This document shows positions 48,836-58,969 of a stretch of DNA of 64,000 nucleotides, piece after piece. Within the stretch, counting starts at the first letter, position 1. Each line of letters opens with the position of its first letter. The stretch is from Homarus americanus (taxonomy: Eukaryota > Arthropoda > Malacostraca > Decapoda > Nephropidae): positions 6,737,303 to 6,801,302 of the forward strand of contig NW_024724368.1 in assembly GCF_018991925.1 (NCBI RefSeq), read 5' to 3'. The notes under the pieces were generated by a model. The model had not been told where the DNA came from and did not search any database. It was given only the letters and a program-made list of their open reading frames with translations. The position numbers and the translations under genes were made by a program.

Positions 48836-49927
48836 ATGGAAGGAGAGTCGGACCTAGATGGAAGCAAACATTTTGACCTAATGACATTGGATCCACCCAC
48901 CGAGGTACAATCAGAGAGTGGTGAAACAGGAAATGAGCTTGCAATACCAGGAGATCCACGGGAAGGTCACAGTAGGGAATTGGATTACCAACAAGCAGAG
49001 GCCAGAGCTGAGGCAGCGTCGGACGAAGTAAACCGAGACTTGTGAGAACTTAAGGCAGGGTGGATGAAAACGATGCACACTGGAATGGTGGCGGGTCAAG
49101 AGACATCAGCACTAACACGAAGAAGTGACAGCTCATAGCCTTCGACAGAGAACTCCAGCAATTATGAGAAGCCAATAGTACTGGAAGAAACTCAGCGACA
49201 GGCATCGGCCAATGTCGAGAAAATGGCATCGTCTTTACCGCCAATGCTTGCAAACAAAGTGCCTCAAATCACAATTATGCATCCACAGGGAGAATCAGGG
49301 AACGGTGAAGAAATAAGAGAGTTAGTGGCTACGATGCGCATGCCGCAAGCCACCCTTCCCAAGTTTAAAGGACAAGGTCGGGCGGAGTTTTGGACCTTTA
49401 TGCATGCCTTCCGTCGATACATGACAAATGCGGCCGTGCCAGAGAAGTACAAGTACCAACTGCTCATGGATGCTTGTGAAGGAGAAGAGTTACATCAAGC
49501 AATCATGGGATGCGACTATCTAGAGCCAGACCGAGCCTACAACAAGGCAATCAAGATCCTGGAGGCAAGGTTCGGAGATAAGTATGCATATGCGGACCAG
49601 CTGGTGAAAAGGCTCATAGACGCTCGCTCAGTGAGGGCGTTAGACGACGAAGGGCTGCGAAAACTGGCATCTCAGCTATGGGGTGCAGTAAGCCATCTGG
49701 AGAATCTGAACTTGATGTCTGAACTTGAATCAAGGCAGACCTTCAGAACGCTGGTGGTTAATTTCCCCCCAAACTGAGGGAACGCTGTGTGGATGATGTA
49801 CGGAATTATCAGAAGTCGACAGGACACAGAACGGGGCTGATGAAGTGGTTAGCGCTATATTTGGAGGATAAAACGGTGACGATGGATGACATGGCTCTGC
49901 TATCAAGCGAGAACAGTCAAGAAGGTA
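48836..49927 (+). pseudogene. BEL/Pao gag (DUF1759-type), broken
   Basis: The frame opens with MEGESDLDGSK at 48836, has in-frame stops at about 49043 and 49136, then reads from MASSLPPMLANK (49223) to a stop at 49775. A frame shift in a C-run (TTTCCCCCC, about 49766-49773) moves the continuation to the next frame, which runs on to 49927. The segment from about residue 44 of the second part (TLPKFKGQGRAEFWTFMHAF onward, with LEARFGDKYAYADQLVKRL and LMSELESRQT) is the gag-like domain found in BEL/Pao elements (DUF1759 family). It would form the capsid-like particle. The Gypsy element interrupts it just after SSENSQEGS. No zinc knuckle is visible. Confidence 0.85.
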
Positions 49928-49932
49928 GTAAG
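49928..49932 (+). other. Target site duplication, left copy (GTAAG)
   Basis: GTAAG directly before the Gypsy 5' LTR equals GTAAG at 55847-55851 directly after the 3' LTR, the 5-base duplication expected of a Gypsy integrase. Confidence 0.88.
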
Positions 49933-50294
49933 TGTATAATATGGACACGAAGTAGTACCTTAAGCTGTGTACTCTTATATTACTCTATTAATTATGTATA
50001 GTAAAGTATTACAGAACATGTATTAATCCTATGTAATATTTCCATTTATTATGCACCATGTTATGTATGTGAATTATCATATTTACATATTATGTATTCA
50101 GCTTGTGAATGCTGGCATCTGTACATGCCAGCGCAGAGTTGAGATCACTAGTCCTTGTGGTGTGGAAGCCAGTTTCTTTGTTCCTCTGAATTTATCTCCC
50201 GTACGAGAATAAGAACCTATTTTCAAGATAACAAGTGTTTGCGTATACCCTCAGTAGTGTAGAACATTTTGGGGGTATCAAAGACAAACATAGA
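49933..50294 (+). repeat. Gypsy 5' LTR
   Basis: Starts TGTATAATATGG and ends CAAACATAGA. The end is fixed by two independent signs: identity with the 3' LTR stops there, and a TGG-starting primer-binding site follows immediately. The terminal GA is not the canonical CA. Confidence 0.92.
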
Positions 50295-50308
50295 TGGCGC
50301 AGTGAGAT
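50295..50308 (+). other. Primer-binding site
   Basis: TGGCGCAGTGAGAT directly abuts the 5' LTR. TGG pairs with the CCA end of a tRNA. The start TGGCGCAGT fits the 3' end of tRNA-Ser types used by several Gypsy lineages; the exact tRNA is an inference. Confidence 0.75.
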
Positions 50309-50820
50309 TTCTCAGTGAGATTCAGAGTAAACTTAGCCTTCCAGCCGAACTGTGTTAATGGCGTCTCGTCTTCAGCTTCACCAAGGATTTACAGCCAGAC
50401 TACAAGCCTCAGGACTTACAGTGTTGTGAAGTGCTATGCTGTGTACAGTGCTGTGCTGTGAAGTGAAGTGTTCTGTGAAGTGCTGTGTTGTGTTGTGTAT
50501 TTTAATCAGAATTGTCTGTGCAAACTGCAGTCAGATGACTGAGGGAGCTGCCCAGCAGTACAACCCCTCCCGCCTACAGTCATTGGGTAACTGAGCAGTG
50601 CGCATTAAGACAACTTCGGTTCAGTTGTGACTTGCGCCCAGCTGCCTCTACGTCTGGCAGCGCGCCAAGCCTCCAGGCAACGAGCCATACACACACACGC
50701 ACTCACAGGCCCACTTTATATTAAATTCTTGTGTATTACTTTAGACTTCTGTAATTCTGTGCATAGATTACGAGGGGTTGACCCGGTCTCTTGCACAGAT
50801 AAAGTACAGAAGCTGTCAGC
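50309..50820 (+). other. Gypsy leader
   Basis: About 510 bases between the primer-binding site and gag, with a GTGCTGTG/AAGTG-rich run at about 50425-50500. No open frame of note. Confidence 0.6.
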
Positions 50821-51741
50821 ATGTCTCACAGGGATCAAAATGATACCCTGGACGATGGGGTTATGAGTTTAAGTTTGGGAGACCTCTCCCCACCCACACT
50901 CAGGCCCCACGCTCCCCACAGTGACAACGCCCAATCACCCACAGAATCTCCTCGTTCGTCGCGAGCAAGCTCTCCTGCGGTGCCTGCGTCCAAAGATCTC
51001 CTTCAACTGATTAAGTGGATGGAAACTTATCGACGCCAGGACTATGTTGCAAGGAGAGAAGAGGAAGAAATTCGGTACAGAGAGTCTGAAAGACGACGCC
51101 ACGAAGATGAACAAAGACGCAGAGAACTAGAAGATATACGTATAAGTGAGGATGACCTGAGAAGAAGAGAGGATCAAGCCAGATTTGAAGCCTTGATTTC
51201 CCTGTTAGCCTCCCCACAACGATCTACTCTGCAAGATTCTTCTGCTACTACTAATGCTGATACGACTAGAGGTACTGGTACCTCATTTCCCAGAGTAGGT
51301 TCAACAATTCCTCAAAAGGCTGCAGCACAAACGCCTCCCTCTCTGAAGTCTGACGCTTCTTATCAGATATTTCGGGAATGGCGTCGACGTTGGCAAGACT
51401 ATGCAACAATGGTTGACCTGTCAAGTTTACCACAGCCTAAACAGATGATACAGCTTCGTGTGTGCTTGTCCTTAGAGACACAACGTACTCTCGAGCACAC
51501 ACTTCAAGTGCCTCCTACGACAACTCTGACTGTAGAGGCCGTGCTTGACAAGTTACAGGAACATGTTAAGGGACAGCGCAACGAAGCACTTAGAAGAAGA
51601 AAACTTCTCCAATGTAAGCAGCTTGATGGAGAATCTTTTGATGCATTTTTTGTAAGACTGAAAAGATGCTCAGAGGAAGTTGATGTTTGTCTTGGAAATT
51701 CTCAAGTTTGTGAAGAGACACAACTCAAGACAATCATTTAA
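50821..51741 (+). pseudogene. Gypsy gag, N-terminal and capsid part
   Basis: 306 codons from MSHRDQND. Residues about 65-125 are a charged coiled-coil-like stretch rich in Arg and Glu (REEEEIRYRESERRRHEDE). Residues about 180-306 resemble the capsid region of Mag-like Gypsy elements (FREWRRRWQDYATMVDL, then LLQCKQLDGESFDAFFVRLK, then CEETQLKTII). The frame stops at ATTTAATGG; coding similarity continues in another frame from about 51741 (MGIRDEELVQRLISLDP), so a small indel broke it. Start chosen as the first ATG after the leader. Confidence 0.85.
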
Positions 51742-52301
51742 TGGGTATTCGAGATGAAGAGCTAGTTCAGCGTCTCATTTCACTTGACCCCACTTCCTCC
51801 CTTCAAGATGTAGTTACAAAATGTCGAGCGTACTAGGCCGCCAGGTGTGCGACTTCAGCTTTACGTTCACAACCTGACCAGGTGAGGGCGGTGTCTTCCT
51901 ACAGAAAGGGTAAGAAGCAGCAAGGTAACCCCACCCCTCACCCTCCAGCTACACCTTCAGCAGCAGCTTTGTGTAACATCTGCGCGAGACAGCATGATGC
52001 CTCCCAGTGCCCAGCTGCTCAAAGCGTGTGCAAAAGTTGCGACCGCCAGGGTCACTGGGCTTACACAGTCAAGTGCCCTGCTAGCAAAGTTCAGTGCAGA
52101 CTTTGTGATCGTGTGGGCCATTATGACAAATGTTGTCGTAAGAAGACACAGAAAGGACACCACCAAAGATCCAAGAAGTCATCCTCAGGTAGTGCTGGCA
52201 CGCCCCCTCCTTCTGGCAAGCATCAAGGCACTGTGTCCAGTCGTTCCTGCCGTCGTGTACATTGTTCCACAGCACATCAGTGTCGTTATTTCTCACGGTA
52301 A
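51741..52301 (+). pseudogene. Gypsy gag C-terminus with zinc knuckles
   Basis: Continuation in the second frame, with one in-frame TAG at about 51832. Three cysteine/histidine clusters follow: CNICARQHDASQC, CKSCDRQGHWAYTVKC and CRLCDRVGHYDKCC. These resemble CCHC knuckles with lengthened spacing and would bind element RNA (nucleocapsid). The frame ends at 52301, while protease similarity has already moved to the next frame. Either an indel or an old gag-pol frameshift signal could explain that; I cannot decide. Confidence 0.8.
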
Positions 52302-52497
52302 CTTGTCATCCAGTCTTCAAATGTTACCTGACACCGGTGCTGACGTCTCAGTAATTGGTCCACAACACTTAGCAAGTTTGGGAATACCCCGGAGCAACCT
52401 ACAGCCCCCTCCTCAGACAACGAATCTGACAGCTGATGGTTCCAAAATGGCTCCAGCTTTGGGATCTTTCTGGGCTACTCTTACCTTTCGTAAGTAG
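52230..52497 (+). pseudogene. Gypsy protease
   Basis: Aspartic protease segment. LPDTGADVSVIG has the catalytic D-T-G-A, preceded by hydrophobic ISVVISHGN and followed by LASLGIP. It would process the polyprotein. The frame stops at 52497 (TTTCGTAAGTAG) before the second hydrophobic Gly motif, and similarity resumes in another frame. Confidence 0.8.
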
Positions 52498-52550
52498 TCT
52501 TGCTCAGCCCGGATTGATGTTCAGGATAGGATCCCGACTCCGTTTTTATC

Positions 52551-53045
52551 ATGTGGCCCTTGTCAAGGTTGGCCATTATTTCCAAGGAATTCCCCAAACC
52601 TATTTTAAAGGTCACCCATGTCAACAGGTTGAAGGAACTCCCTATATCTACTAACACGTCCCCTTCTGATGCAAGAGCTTACCTTCTCAAGGAGTTTGCT
52701 GACGTGTTGGTTACAAAGAAATCTTTAGGATCCACACCACTCAAGCCGATGGTGAGTCCCCCTATGAAGATTCATCTTCAGGATGGTGCCACACCTTTTG
52801 CCATCCACACCCCTCGTTTGATTCCTCACGCCTACAAGGAGCTAGTTAGACAAGAGCTTGACTCCATGGTTGCTCAGGGAATCATCAAGCCGGCCGGAGA
52901 CGAACCTTCACCTTGGTGCCACCCTCTCGTCCCCGTCGCCAAACCTCGTGGTGGAGTACGGATCACCACCGATCTATCAAAACTTAATCAGCAAGTTTCC
53001 CGTCCCACCCTTCACCCACACCCTTCGCAGCTGTTCGAAGTTTTT
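52551..53045 (+). pseudogene. Gypsy RT, N-terminal part
   Basis: Carries the linker and first RT motifs: LLKEFADVLV, IPHAYKELVRQELDSMVAQG, IIKPAGDEPSPWCHPLVPVA and the palm-entry GGVRITTDLSKLN. Similarity leaves this frame near 53040 (a T-run, GTTTTTTAC) and continues in the frame of the next entry, indicating a single-base change there. Confidence 0.88.
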
Positions 53046-55317
53046 TACAACGATGGACGCCTTATGTGGTTATTGGCAGATCGAGTTGGCCGAAGAAGAC
53101 CAGCATTTGACTACATTCATCACACCATATGGAAGATATCAGTATTGCAGAGGCCCCATGGGATTTGCCGCTACGGGCGATGCATTCTGTCAACGTGGTG
53201 ACGCGGCCCTTCAAGGAGTCACGAATTGTGTCAAGGTGGTTGATGATATTTTACTCCATGACGAAGACTACTGTGCCCACCTCTCCCAAATATATGAAGT
53301 TCTCGCCAAATGTCGAAAGTACGGGATAACCCTCAACGCTGACAAGTTTGTAGTCGCCGCACCATCAGTGAACTTCTGTGGGTACACTCTCTCAGCATCA
53401 GGTATCGCAGCTGACCCGGAGAAGTTAAGTGGAATCAGGGATTTTCCAACCCCTGCCAACCTGACAGACCTCCGTTCTTTTTTGGGTCTGGTCAATCAGC
53501 TGGCTGAATTCTCACCAGACATCTCCGCCGCAGCCCAGCCGTTACGCCCTCTGCTGAGCCCCAGGAGGACATTCCTGTGGACCCCAGATCATCAAGAGGC
53601 CTTCCAGCAAGTCAAGCAGGCCCTCTTAAGTCCACCTGTCCTCGCCTGTTACGACCCTGCCCTACCCACCGTCCTCCAGACTGACGCCTCCAGACTCTAC
53701 GGCGTTGGTTACGCCCTTCTGCAGGACCATGGCGGTGGACAACTCCGCTTAATTCAGTGTGGATCCCGGTTCCTGACGGATGGCGAGACCCGATATGCCA
53801 CGATTGAGCTGGAGATGTTGGCTGTTGTCTGGGCGATGGCGAAGTGCCGCTTCTACCTGATAGGACTTCAGCACTTCACCCTCTTCACGGATCATCGCCC
53901 TCTTGTACCTATTATCAATCACTACTCTTTGGCTGCAGTAGAGAATCCTCGCCTTCAACGTTTGAAAGAAAAGCTCTCGCCTTATCTCTTCACGGCTGTG
54001 TGGCGTGCGGGTAAGCTGCTGTGCATCCCAGATGCCCTGTCCCGCGCCCCTGTCAGTCGCCCCACCCCAGAGGACGAGATGTTGTGTTCTACAGCTGCTG
54101 CATCCCTCAAGTCAGTAGTGTCATTGAAGGCCGTCTTCACATCAGAAGAGTCTACAGCACCGGATGCAGACAAGACCCTTGAACATCTCCGCACCGCAGC
54201 CCGGGCCGACCCTTCCTATATCCGGCTCGTCGACTGTGTGTCCCAGGGATTTCCATCTAACCGATATGACCTTCATGAATCGCTACTCCCGTACTGGAAG
54301 ATACGCGAGGACCTCTATTGTGACGGAGACCTCGTCTTGTATGGTCCACGAGTAGTCATTCCTGCTGCCCTACGCCGCCGTACCTTGACCCGCCTTCACG
54401 ACAGCCATCGAGGAGTGGAGGCCACCAAGCGACGGGCGAAGCAGACTGTATTTTGGCCCGGAATCGACGCGGACATTGCAAGTACCGTCCGTGCCTGTGA
54501 GCCGTGCCAGATTCTGCAACCCAGCCAGCAACAGGAACCTTTAATGTGCGACGATAACCCTTCAAGACCCTTCGAGTCTGTGTCGGCCGACTTCTTTGCA
54601 GTGGCAGGGAAGTCCTTCCTCGTCATTGCCGACCGATTGTCTGGATGGCCTGTTGTCGTCCCCTGTGGTAGTGATACAACGGCTACTGCTACCATCCGGA
54701 ATTTCAGACATTACTTCAGAGAAGTTGGTGTTCCCCTCCGCCTCAGGACTGATGGAGGACCCCAGTTCACCAGCCACGAGTTCCGGGACTTCATGGACCG
54801 TTGGGGAGTCCGTCATGTCGTGACCTCGCCCCACTACCCCCAGGCGAATGGACACGCTGAAGCCGCAGTCAAGACTGTTAAACACCTGATCCTTAAGGTG
54901 TCACCCTCAGGAAATATCGACTGCGAGGACTTCGATCGAGGTTTGTTAGAGTTACGCAACACCCCGAACTTCACCGGACGCTCCCCAGCCCAGGTTCTAT
55001 ATGGACATCATCTTAGGTCTTGTGTTCCTGCCCACCCGAAGTCTTTTTCTCAAGAATGGCAAGCCAAGACTGAAGAATGTGACAACCGTGCAGCAGAACG
55101 AGCCGCAGATGTCGCTGCTCGGTACGACTGTCATGCCCGCCCCCTTCCCAGGTTGAGTATCGGCCAGCAGATCAGGATTCAAGATCCGGTATCTCACCGC
55201 TGGGACAAGGTTGGGGTTGTCATGGGTATTGGCCGGTCCAGGGACTACCAAGTGCGTCTTCCTAGTGGTAGAGTATGGTGGAGGAACCGTCGTTCTCCGA
55301 CCTGTGGAGCTGCCTAG
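53042..55317 (+). pseudogene. Gypsy pol: RT core, RNase H, integrase
   Basis: An 819-codon open frame (opens at 52858; its first ~60 residues are out of the true frame). RT: TTMDALCGYWQI with the first catalytic Asp, then VKVVDDILL (residues 125-133), where the usual YxDD is VVDD. RNase H: TDAS (275-278), ATIELEMLAV and FTDHRPL (Asp345), ending PDALSR. Integrase: HHCC zinc site (His514, His518, Cys547, Cys550) and a DDE core with Asp578, Asp632 (RTDGGPQF) and Glu668 (NGHAEA), with 35 residues between the last two (D,D35E). The C-terminus has a W-and-R-rich GPY/F-like segment but no chromodomain. Confidence 0.95.
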
Positions 55318-55462
55318 TGTTGACCCTTCCCCAGTAGAGTCCCCTAATGTTGATGTCTTTACAGTAAATCCATCCCCACCTTGTGTTTCTGCCCCAGTAC
55401 TCCGCAGATCCGAGCGACTCAGAAACAAAAGTTCCGCTCAAGATGAAACTATGAGCGTATAG
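55297..55462 (+). pseudogene. Gypsy pol C-terminal tail, shifted frame
   Basis: After a frame shift near 55297 the tail continues as VVLRPVELPSVDPSP...VLRRSERLRNKSSAQDETMSV and stops at 55460-55462. The Pro/Ser-rich linker followed by RRSERLRNK is a common end for Gypsy pol, and the stop lies exactly at the polypurine tract, which supports it as the original terminus. Confidence 0.75.
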
Positions 55463-55474
55463 GGGGGAGGGAGG
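55461..55474 (+). other. Polypurine tract
   Basis: AGGGGGGAGGGAGG lies immediately 5' of the 3' LTR: the RNase H-resistant primer for plus-strand DNA synthesis. Confidence 0.92.
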
Positions 55475-55846
55475 TGTATAATATGGACACGCAGTAGTAC
55501 CTTAAGCTGTGTACTCTTATATTACTCTATTAATTATGTATAGTAAAGTATTACAGAACATGTATTAATCCTATGTAATATTTCCATTTATTATGCACCA
55601 TGTTATGTATGTGAATTATCATATTTACATATTATGTATTCAGCTTGTGAATGCTGGCATCTGTACATGCCAGCGCGGAGTGATGCAGAGTTGAGATCAC
55701 TAGTCCTTATGGTGTGGAAGCCAGTTTCTTTGTTCCTCTGCATTTATCTCCCGTACGAGAATAAGAACCTATTTTCAAGATAACAAGTGTTTGCGTATAC
55801 CCTCAGTAGTGTAGAACATTTTGGGGGTATCAAAGACAAACATAGA
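55475..55846 (+). repeat. Gypsy 3' LTR
   Basis: 372 bases, same ends as the 5' LTR. Differs by about three or four substitutions and a 10-base insertion within GCGCGGAGTGATGCAGAG. Followed by GTAAG (55847-55851). Confidence 0.94.
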
Positions 55847-55851
55847 GTAAG

Positions 55852-56660
55852 AGAAGTCACAAGAACGTGACAAAATTAACTATCAAAGGCCTGAGGGCAG
55901 CGACAGTCACAAGAAAGTGACAAAGTTAAATACCACCAGCCTGAGGGCAGCAACAGTCACAAGAAAGTGACAAAGTTAAATACCACCAGCCTGAGGGCAG
56001 CAACAGCCACAAGAAAGTGACAAAGTTAAATACCACCAGCCTGAGGGCAGCAACAGTCACAAGAAAGTGACAAAGTTAAATACCACCACAAGAACAGTCA
56101 CAAGAAAGACAAAGTTAAATACCACCAGCCTGAGGGCAGCGACAGTCACAAGAAAGTGACGAAGCTAAATACCACCAGCCTGAGGGCAGCGACAGTCACA
56201 AGAAAGTGACAAAGTTAGATACCACCAGCCTGAGGGCAGCGACAGTCACAAGAAAGTGACGAAGCTAAATACCACCAGCCTGAGGGCAGCGACAGTCACA
56301 AGAAAGTGACGAAGCTAAATACCACCAGCCTGAGGGCAGCATAGTCACATGAACGTGACAAAATTCAAGTTAAATACCACCAGCCTGAGGGCAGCATAGT
56401 CACATGAACGTGACAAAATTAAAGTTAAATACCCCCAGCCTGAGGGGCAGCATAGTCACATGAATGTGACAAAATTAAAGTTAAATATCGGCAGCATGAG
56501 GCCAGCATAGTCACATGAATGTGACAAAGTTAAGGAGCTGACAAGTAATACTAGCCTGAGGGCAGCGATAGTCACATGAAAGTGACAAACTTAAATACCA
56601 GCAGCCTGAGGGCAGCATAGTCACTAGAATGTGACAAAGTTTAGTATTAAAGGCCTGATC
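55852..56660 (+). repeat. 50-bp repeat array inside the BEL element, ~16 copies
   Basis: Unit: GTCACAAGAAAGTGACAAAG, TTAAATACCACCAGCCTGAG, GGCAGCAACA. Nearly every unit has GTCAC-N6-GTGAC, a short hairpin. Later units use CATGAA or CATGAAT in the loop, and those with GTCACATGAATGTGAC extend the stem to seven pairs. One unit has GCCAC, one is truncated. The BEL gag frame runs directly into the first units when the Gypsy element is ignored, so the array belongs to the BEL copy. It occupies the place of pol. Confidence 0.9.
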
Positions 56661-56691
56661 TGGTTTTGAGCGTGAACTCTCAACGGAGTGG

Positions 56692-57300
56692 TGTTACCGC
56701 AAGCAGTAATGAGTAGGATGACACATAAACAAACACTATGTTAGGCTGTAAGTCATGTCATGTTTATTGGGTGTGCCTACCTGTATACAGTGTGTAGAGT
56801 GTTGAGATGGTTGAAGATGAGAGACATAGAGGAGGTGAGGTGTTGGCTGGTAGTAAGGGAGCTTGTTTGTGTATATCCACCTGACTCAGCAGCTCTCACC
56901 CATCGAGAGAGGGTTGGGGAGGCGGCATGGTGTATCACTGTAGCTATTCAGACCACAGAGGCAACACCTAACCTGGTTTCTCTTGAGACTTTCAACACCT
57001 AAGTTTAACTGGTACTTATTGTGTGCACAGGTAGACTGTGTCCATTGCTTCGTTTATCATTGTGATGACATAAAAATATGGAAACTTAAGTAATCATTAT
57101 AAGTGTTAAGATTAGACTGATTACATAGCTATGATTGTTATGTAAATATATATTGGATTAGACATTTATGTGATTGCCTATGTATGTTTTCTGTGAAATG
57201 CTAAAAGGAATTGTATCCAACAGGTTTGACCAAATTATAATGTTTGAGTCCAATGCCACAAATTTCACTAAATCCTCTAACCGCCTGATTGGCGGTTACA
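56692..57300 (+). repeat. BEL/Pao 3' LTR
   Basis: 609 bases with the same termini as 47610-48223; about 25 substitutions and a 5-base indel by hand count. The sequence just before it (CAACGGAGTGG) is a weak polypurine tract. Confidence 0.93.
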
Positions 57301-57310
57301 ATTGTTATTA

Positions 57311-57311
<1 letters not shown>

Positions 57312-57390
<79 letters not shown>
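57312..57390. repeat. (CA)n microsatellite
   Basis: About 40 CA units between the BEL 3' LTR and the next LINE fragment. Confidence 0.97.
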
Positions 57391-57392
<2 letters not shown>

Positions 57393-57395
<3 letters not shown>

Positions 57396-58092
57396 CCCCA
57401 GCAGTCACAGTGGGTGCCCATCCTCTCCAGCTGGTGCAGTCTGCCAAACTCCTGGGTGTAACTATAGACAACAAACTTGACTGGAAGGCCCATGTAAATA
57501 ACACAGTCAAGGCAGCCTCGTACCGTCTCTACATGCTACGAAGACTTAGGTCACTTGGGACACCCACGCCAGAGCTGAGGACCATCTATAATGCCTTTAT
57601 TCTCCCCAAACTAACGTATGCGTCACCAGCCTGGTCGTCTTCTCTCAACTCCACCCAACAACGTCAGCTAGAGAAGGTATAGAAAAGGGCCTGCAGAATC
57701 ATGCTCGGCGCAGAATACTCCGGCTACACCAACGCTCTCTCCACCCTAGAAATGCCATCCCTCAGTGACCTCCACCACAAAGCACTGGAAAGGTTTGGCC
57801 GTGGATTACTGCACCACCCTCGCCATCGCCACCTCCTGCCCCCCACCCAACTCACGCAGTCAGCCAATCCAACAAAATTCAGCCCATAAGAGCCAGCGCC
57901 GATAGATATAAGAACAGCACCATCCCATCTATTGTTAAAATAATAAACAACTCCTGATTTATGTACTGTACAGCCCTGTAAATGTATTCAATGCATATTA
58001 TATCATTATGTCTTAATCAAATGTAAGTCTGTATATTTCAGCCACCGGCTGCAACTCTATTAATAAACCGTTTATTATTATTATTATATTAT
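57393..58092 (+). mobile_element. RTE-like LINE 3' fragment (pseudogene)
   Basis: The coding part (57393-57957) is the C-terminal RT/thumb region: SAKLLGVTIDNKLDW, LRTIYNAFILPKLTYASPAW, then after an in-frame TAG at 57680 the frame continues as KRACRIMLGAEYSGY and FGRGLLHHPRHRHLLPP. A frame shift near 57885 separates the last 24 codons, which end at 57957. The family is a Jockey/RTE-like LINE; the clade is uncertain. The 3' UTR ends CAGCCACCGGCTGCA...AATAAACCGTTTATTATTAT, matching the fragment at 47450-47609. 5'-truncated at the CA tract. Confidence 0.88.
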
Positions 58093-58093
58093 C

Positions 58094-58132
58094 GCACGCC
58101 CACGCACGCACGCACACGCACGCACACACACA

Positions 58133-58200
<68 letters not shown>
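58094..58200. repeat. (CA)n microsatellite with CACG variants
   Basis: About 50 units; the first third has GCACGC interruptions. Confidence 0.97.
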
Positions 58201-58203
<3 letters not shown>

Positions 58204-58969
58204 CCTTCAAAAGAGCCAATGAAAGCTAATATGTATAGAGTTACCCACTGTCTCCTCTCCTGCATCACCGATCATATCAAGCATATTAAGATCCTCCCAT
58301 ACTCATTTTCTTTTGTATTTTAAAGGATCACAAGGTAGTGAACGCCCTACACAAACACGGCCCAAGTTATCCCAGCGTAAAGTATCAGTGTTGAGAGCTG
58401 CAGGAGAATTGAGAATAGTTGGGATTTTTACAACAAACCTAACCTAACCTAACCAACCTAACCTAATATTATCTTAAATCGGATGCAAATTAGTTTCATC
58501 TTTGAGAAAACTTCCATCTTGATTCGCTGAACTGTTGACCAAGTAGACTCCAGGAACCACACGACTACAGTATCCTATTATGACGAAATTGTATGGGAAT
58601 TTGACTCAAGATATGAGGTAAATCCTTTCTAGGAAGACAACCATCAAAACCTGGGGATATCTACTCTATGTCTCACTGAGGTAATGAATGAGGGAAGCTG
58701 TGTGTTAATCTGTAGTTATTCTTATATTTTCTATAAGACGAAAAATAGACTAGATATTTATGTACGTGTATTTATGGAAAAATATCTGTAGAACTTTCTG
58801 ACGTGCGATCATACTTTAATAAGACAATATGTTATGCAGTATACCTAACACAAATAGTTTACACAAGTCAGCTGTACTGTACATATTATACACAAACCCG
58901 GGAAAAATAACTTTGAAAATCCCGGTCTAATAAAAAATTTCGATTATATAAAAGTTTTCTGTCGTAATA
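58201..58969. other. No gene; short (CCTAA)n run
   Basis: CCTAACCTAACCTAACCAACC lies at about 58437-58465. Otherwise nothing recognised. Confidence 0.6.

Larger units (their letters stand above)
49933..55846 (+). mobile_element. Gypsy (Ty3)-type LTR retrotransposon, complete structure, frame-broken
   Basis: 5.9-kb element with two LTRs (362 and 372 bases), primer-binding site, gag, zinc knuckles, protease, RT, RNase H, integrase and polypurine tract in the order PR-RT-RH-IN, which defines Gypsy/Ty3. No envelope-like gene is present. LTRs differ by about three or four substitutions and one 10-base indel (GGAGTGATGC-type insert near 55676), about 1%, so insertion is recent. Coding frames nevertheless shift at about 51735, 52220-52300, 52500, 53040 and 55297, plus a stop near 51832. 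Confidence 0.95.
47610..57300 (+). mobile_element. BEL/Pao LTR retrotransposon, defective, carrying a nested Gypsy element
   Basis: Two long terminal repeats (47610-48223 and 56692-57300) bound a plus-strand element. Without the nested Gypsy insertion its length is about 3.8 kb, too short for a full BEL/Pao element (usually 6-9 kb). It has a leader, a decayed gag, and then, where protease/RT/RNase H/integrase should be, a 50-bp repeat array. LTR divergence is about 4% by hand count. Flanks are the TTATTA tail of a LINE: ATTAT on the left and ATTGT on the right, an imperfect candidate target duplication. Confidence 0.88.

Noticed and set aside
51011..52296. Minus-strand frames across the Gypsy gag
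   Set aside because: Antisense shadows of gag and nucleocapsid.
53268..55428. Minus-strand frames of 69-143 codons across Gypsy pol
   Set aside because: Antisense shadows; the plus-strand RT, RNase H and integrase motifs settle the direction.
49933..55846. Endogenous retrovirus with an envelope gene
   Set aside because: Only gag and pol are present; the pol stop abuts the polypurine tract, leaving no room for an envelope frame.
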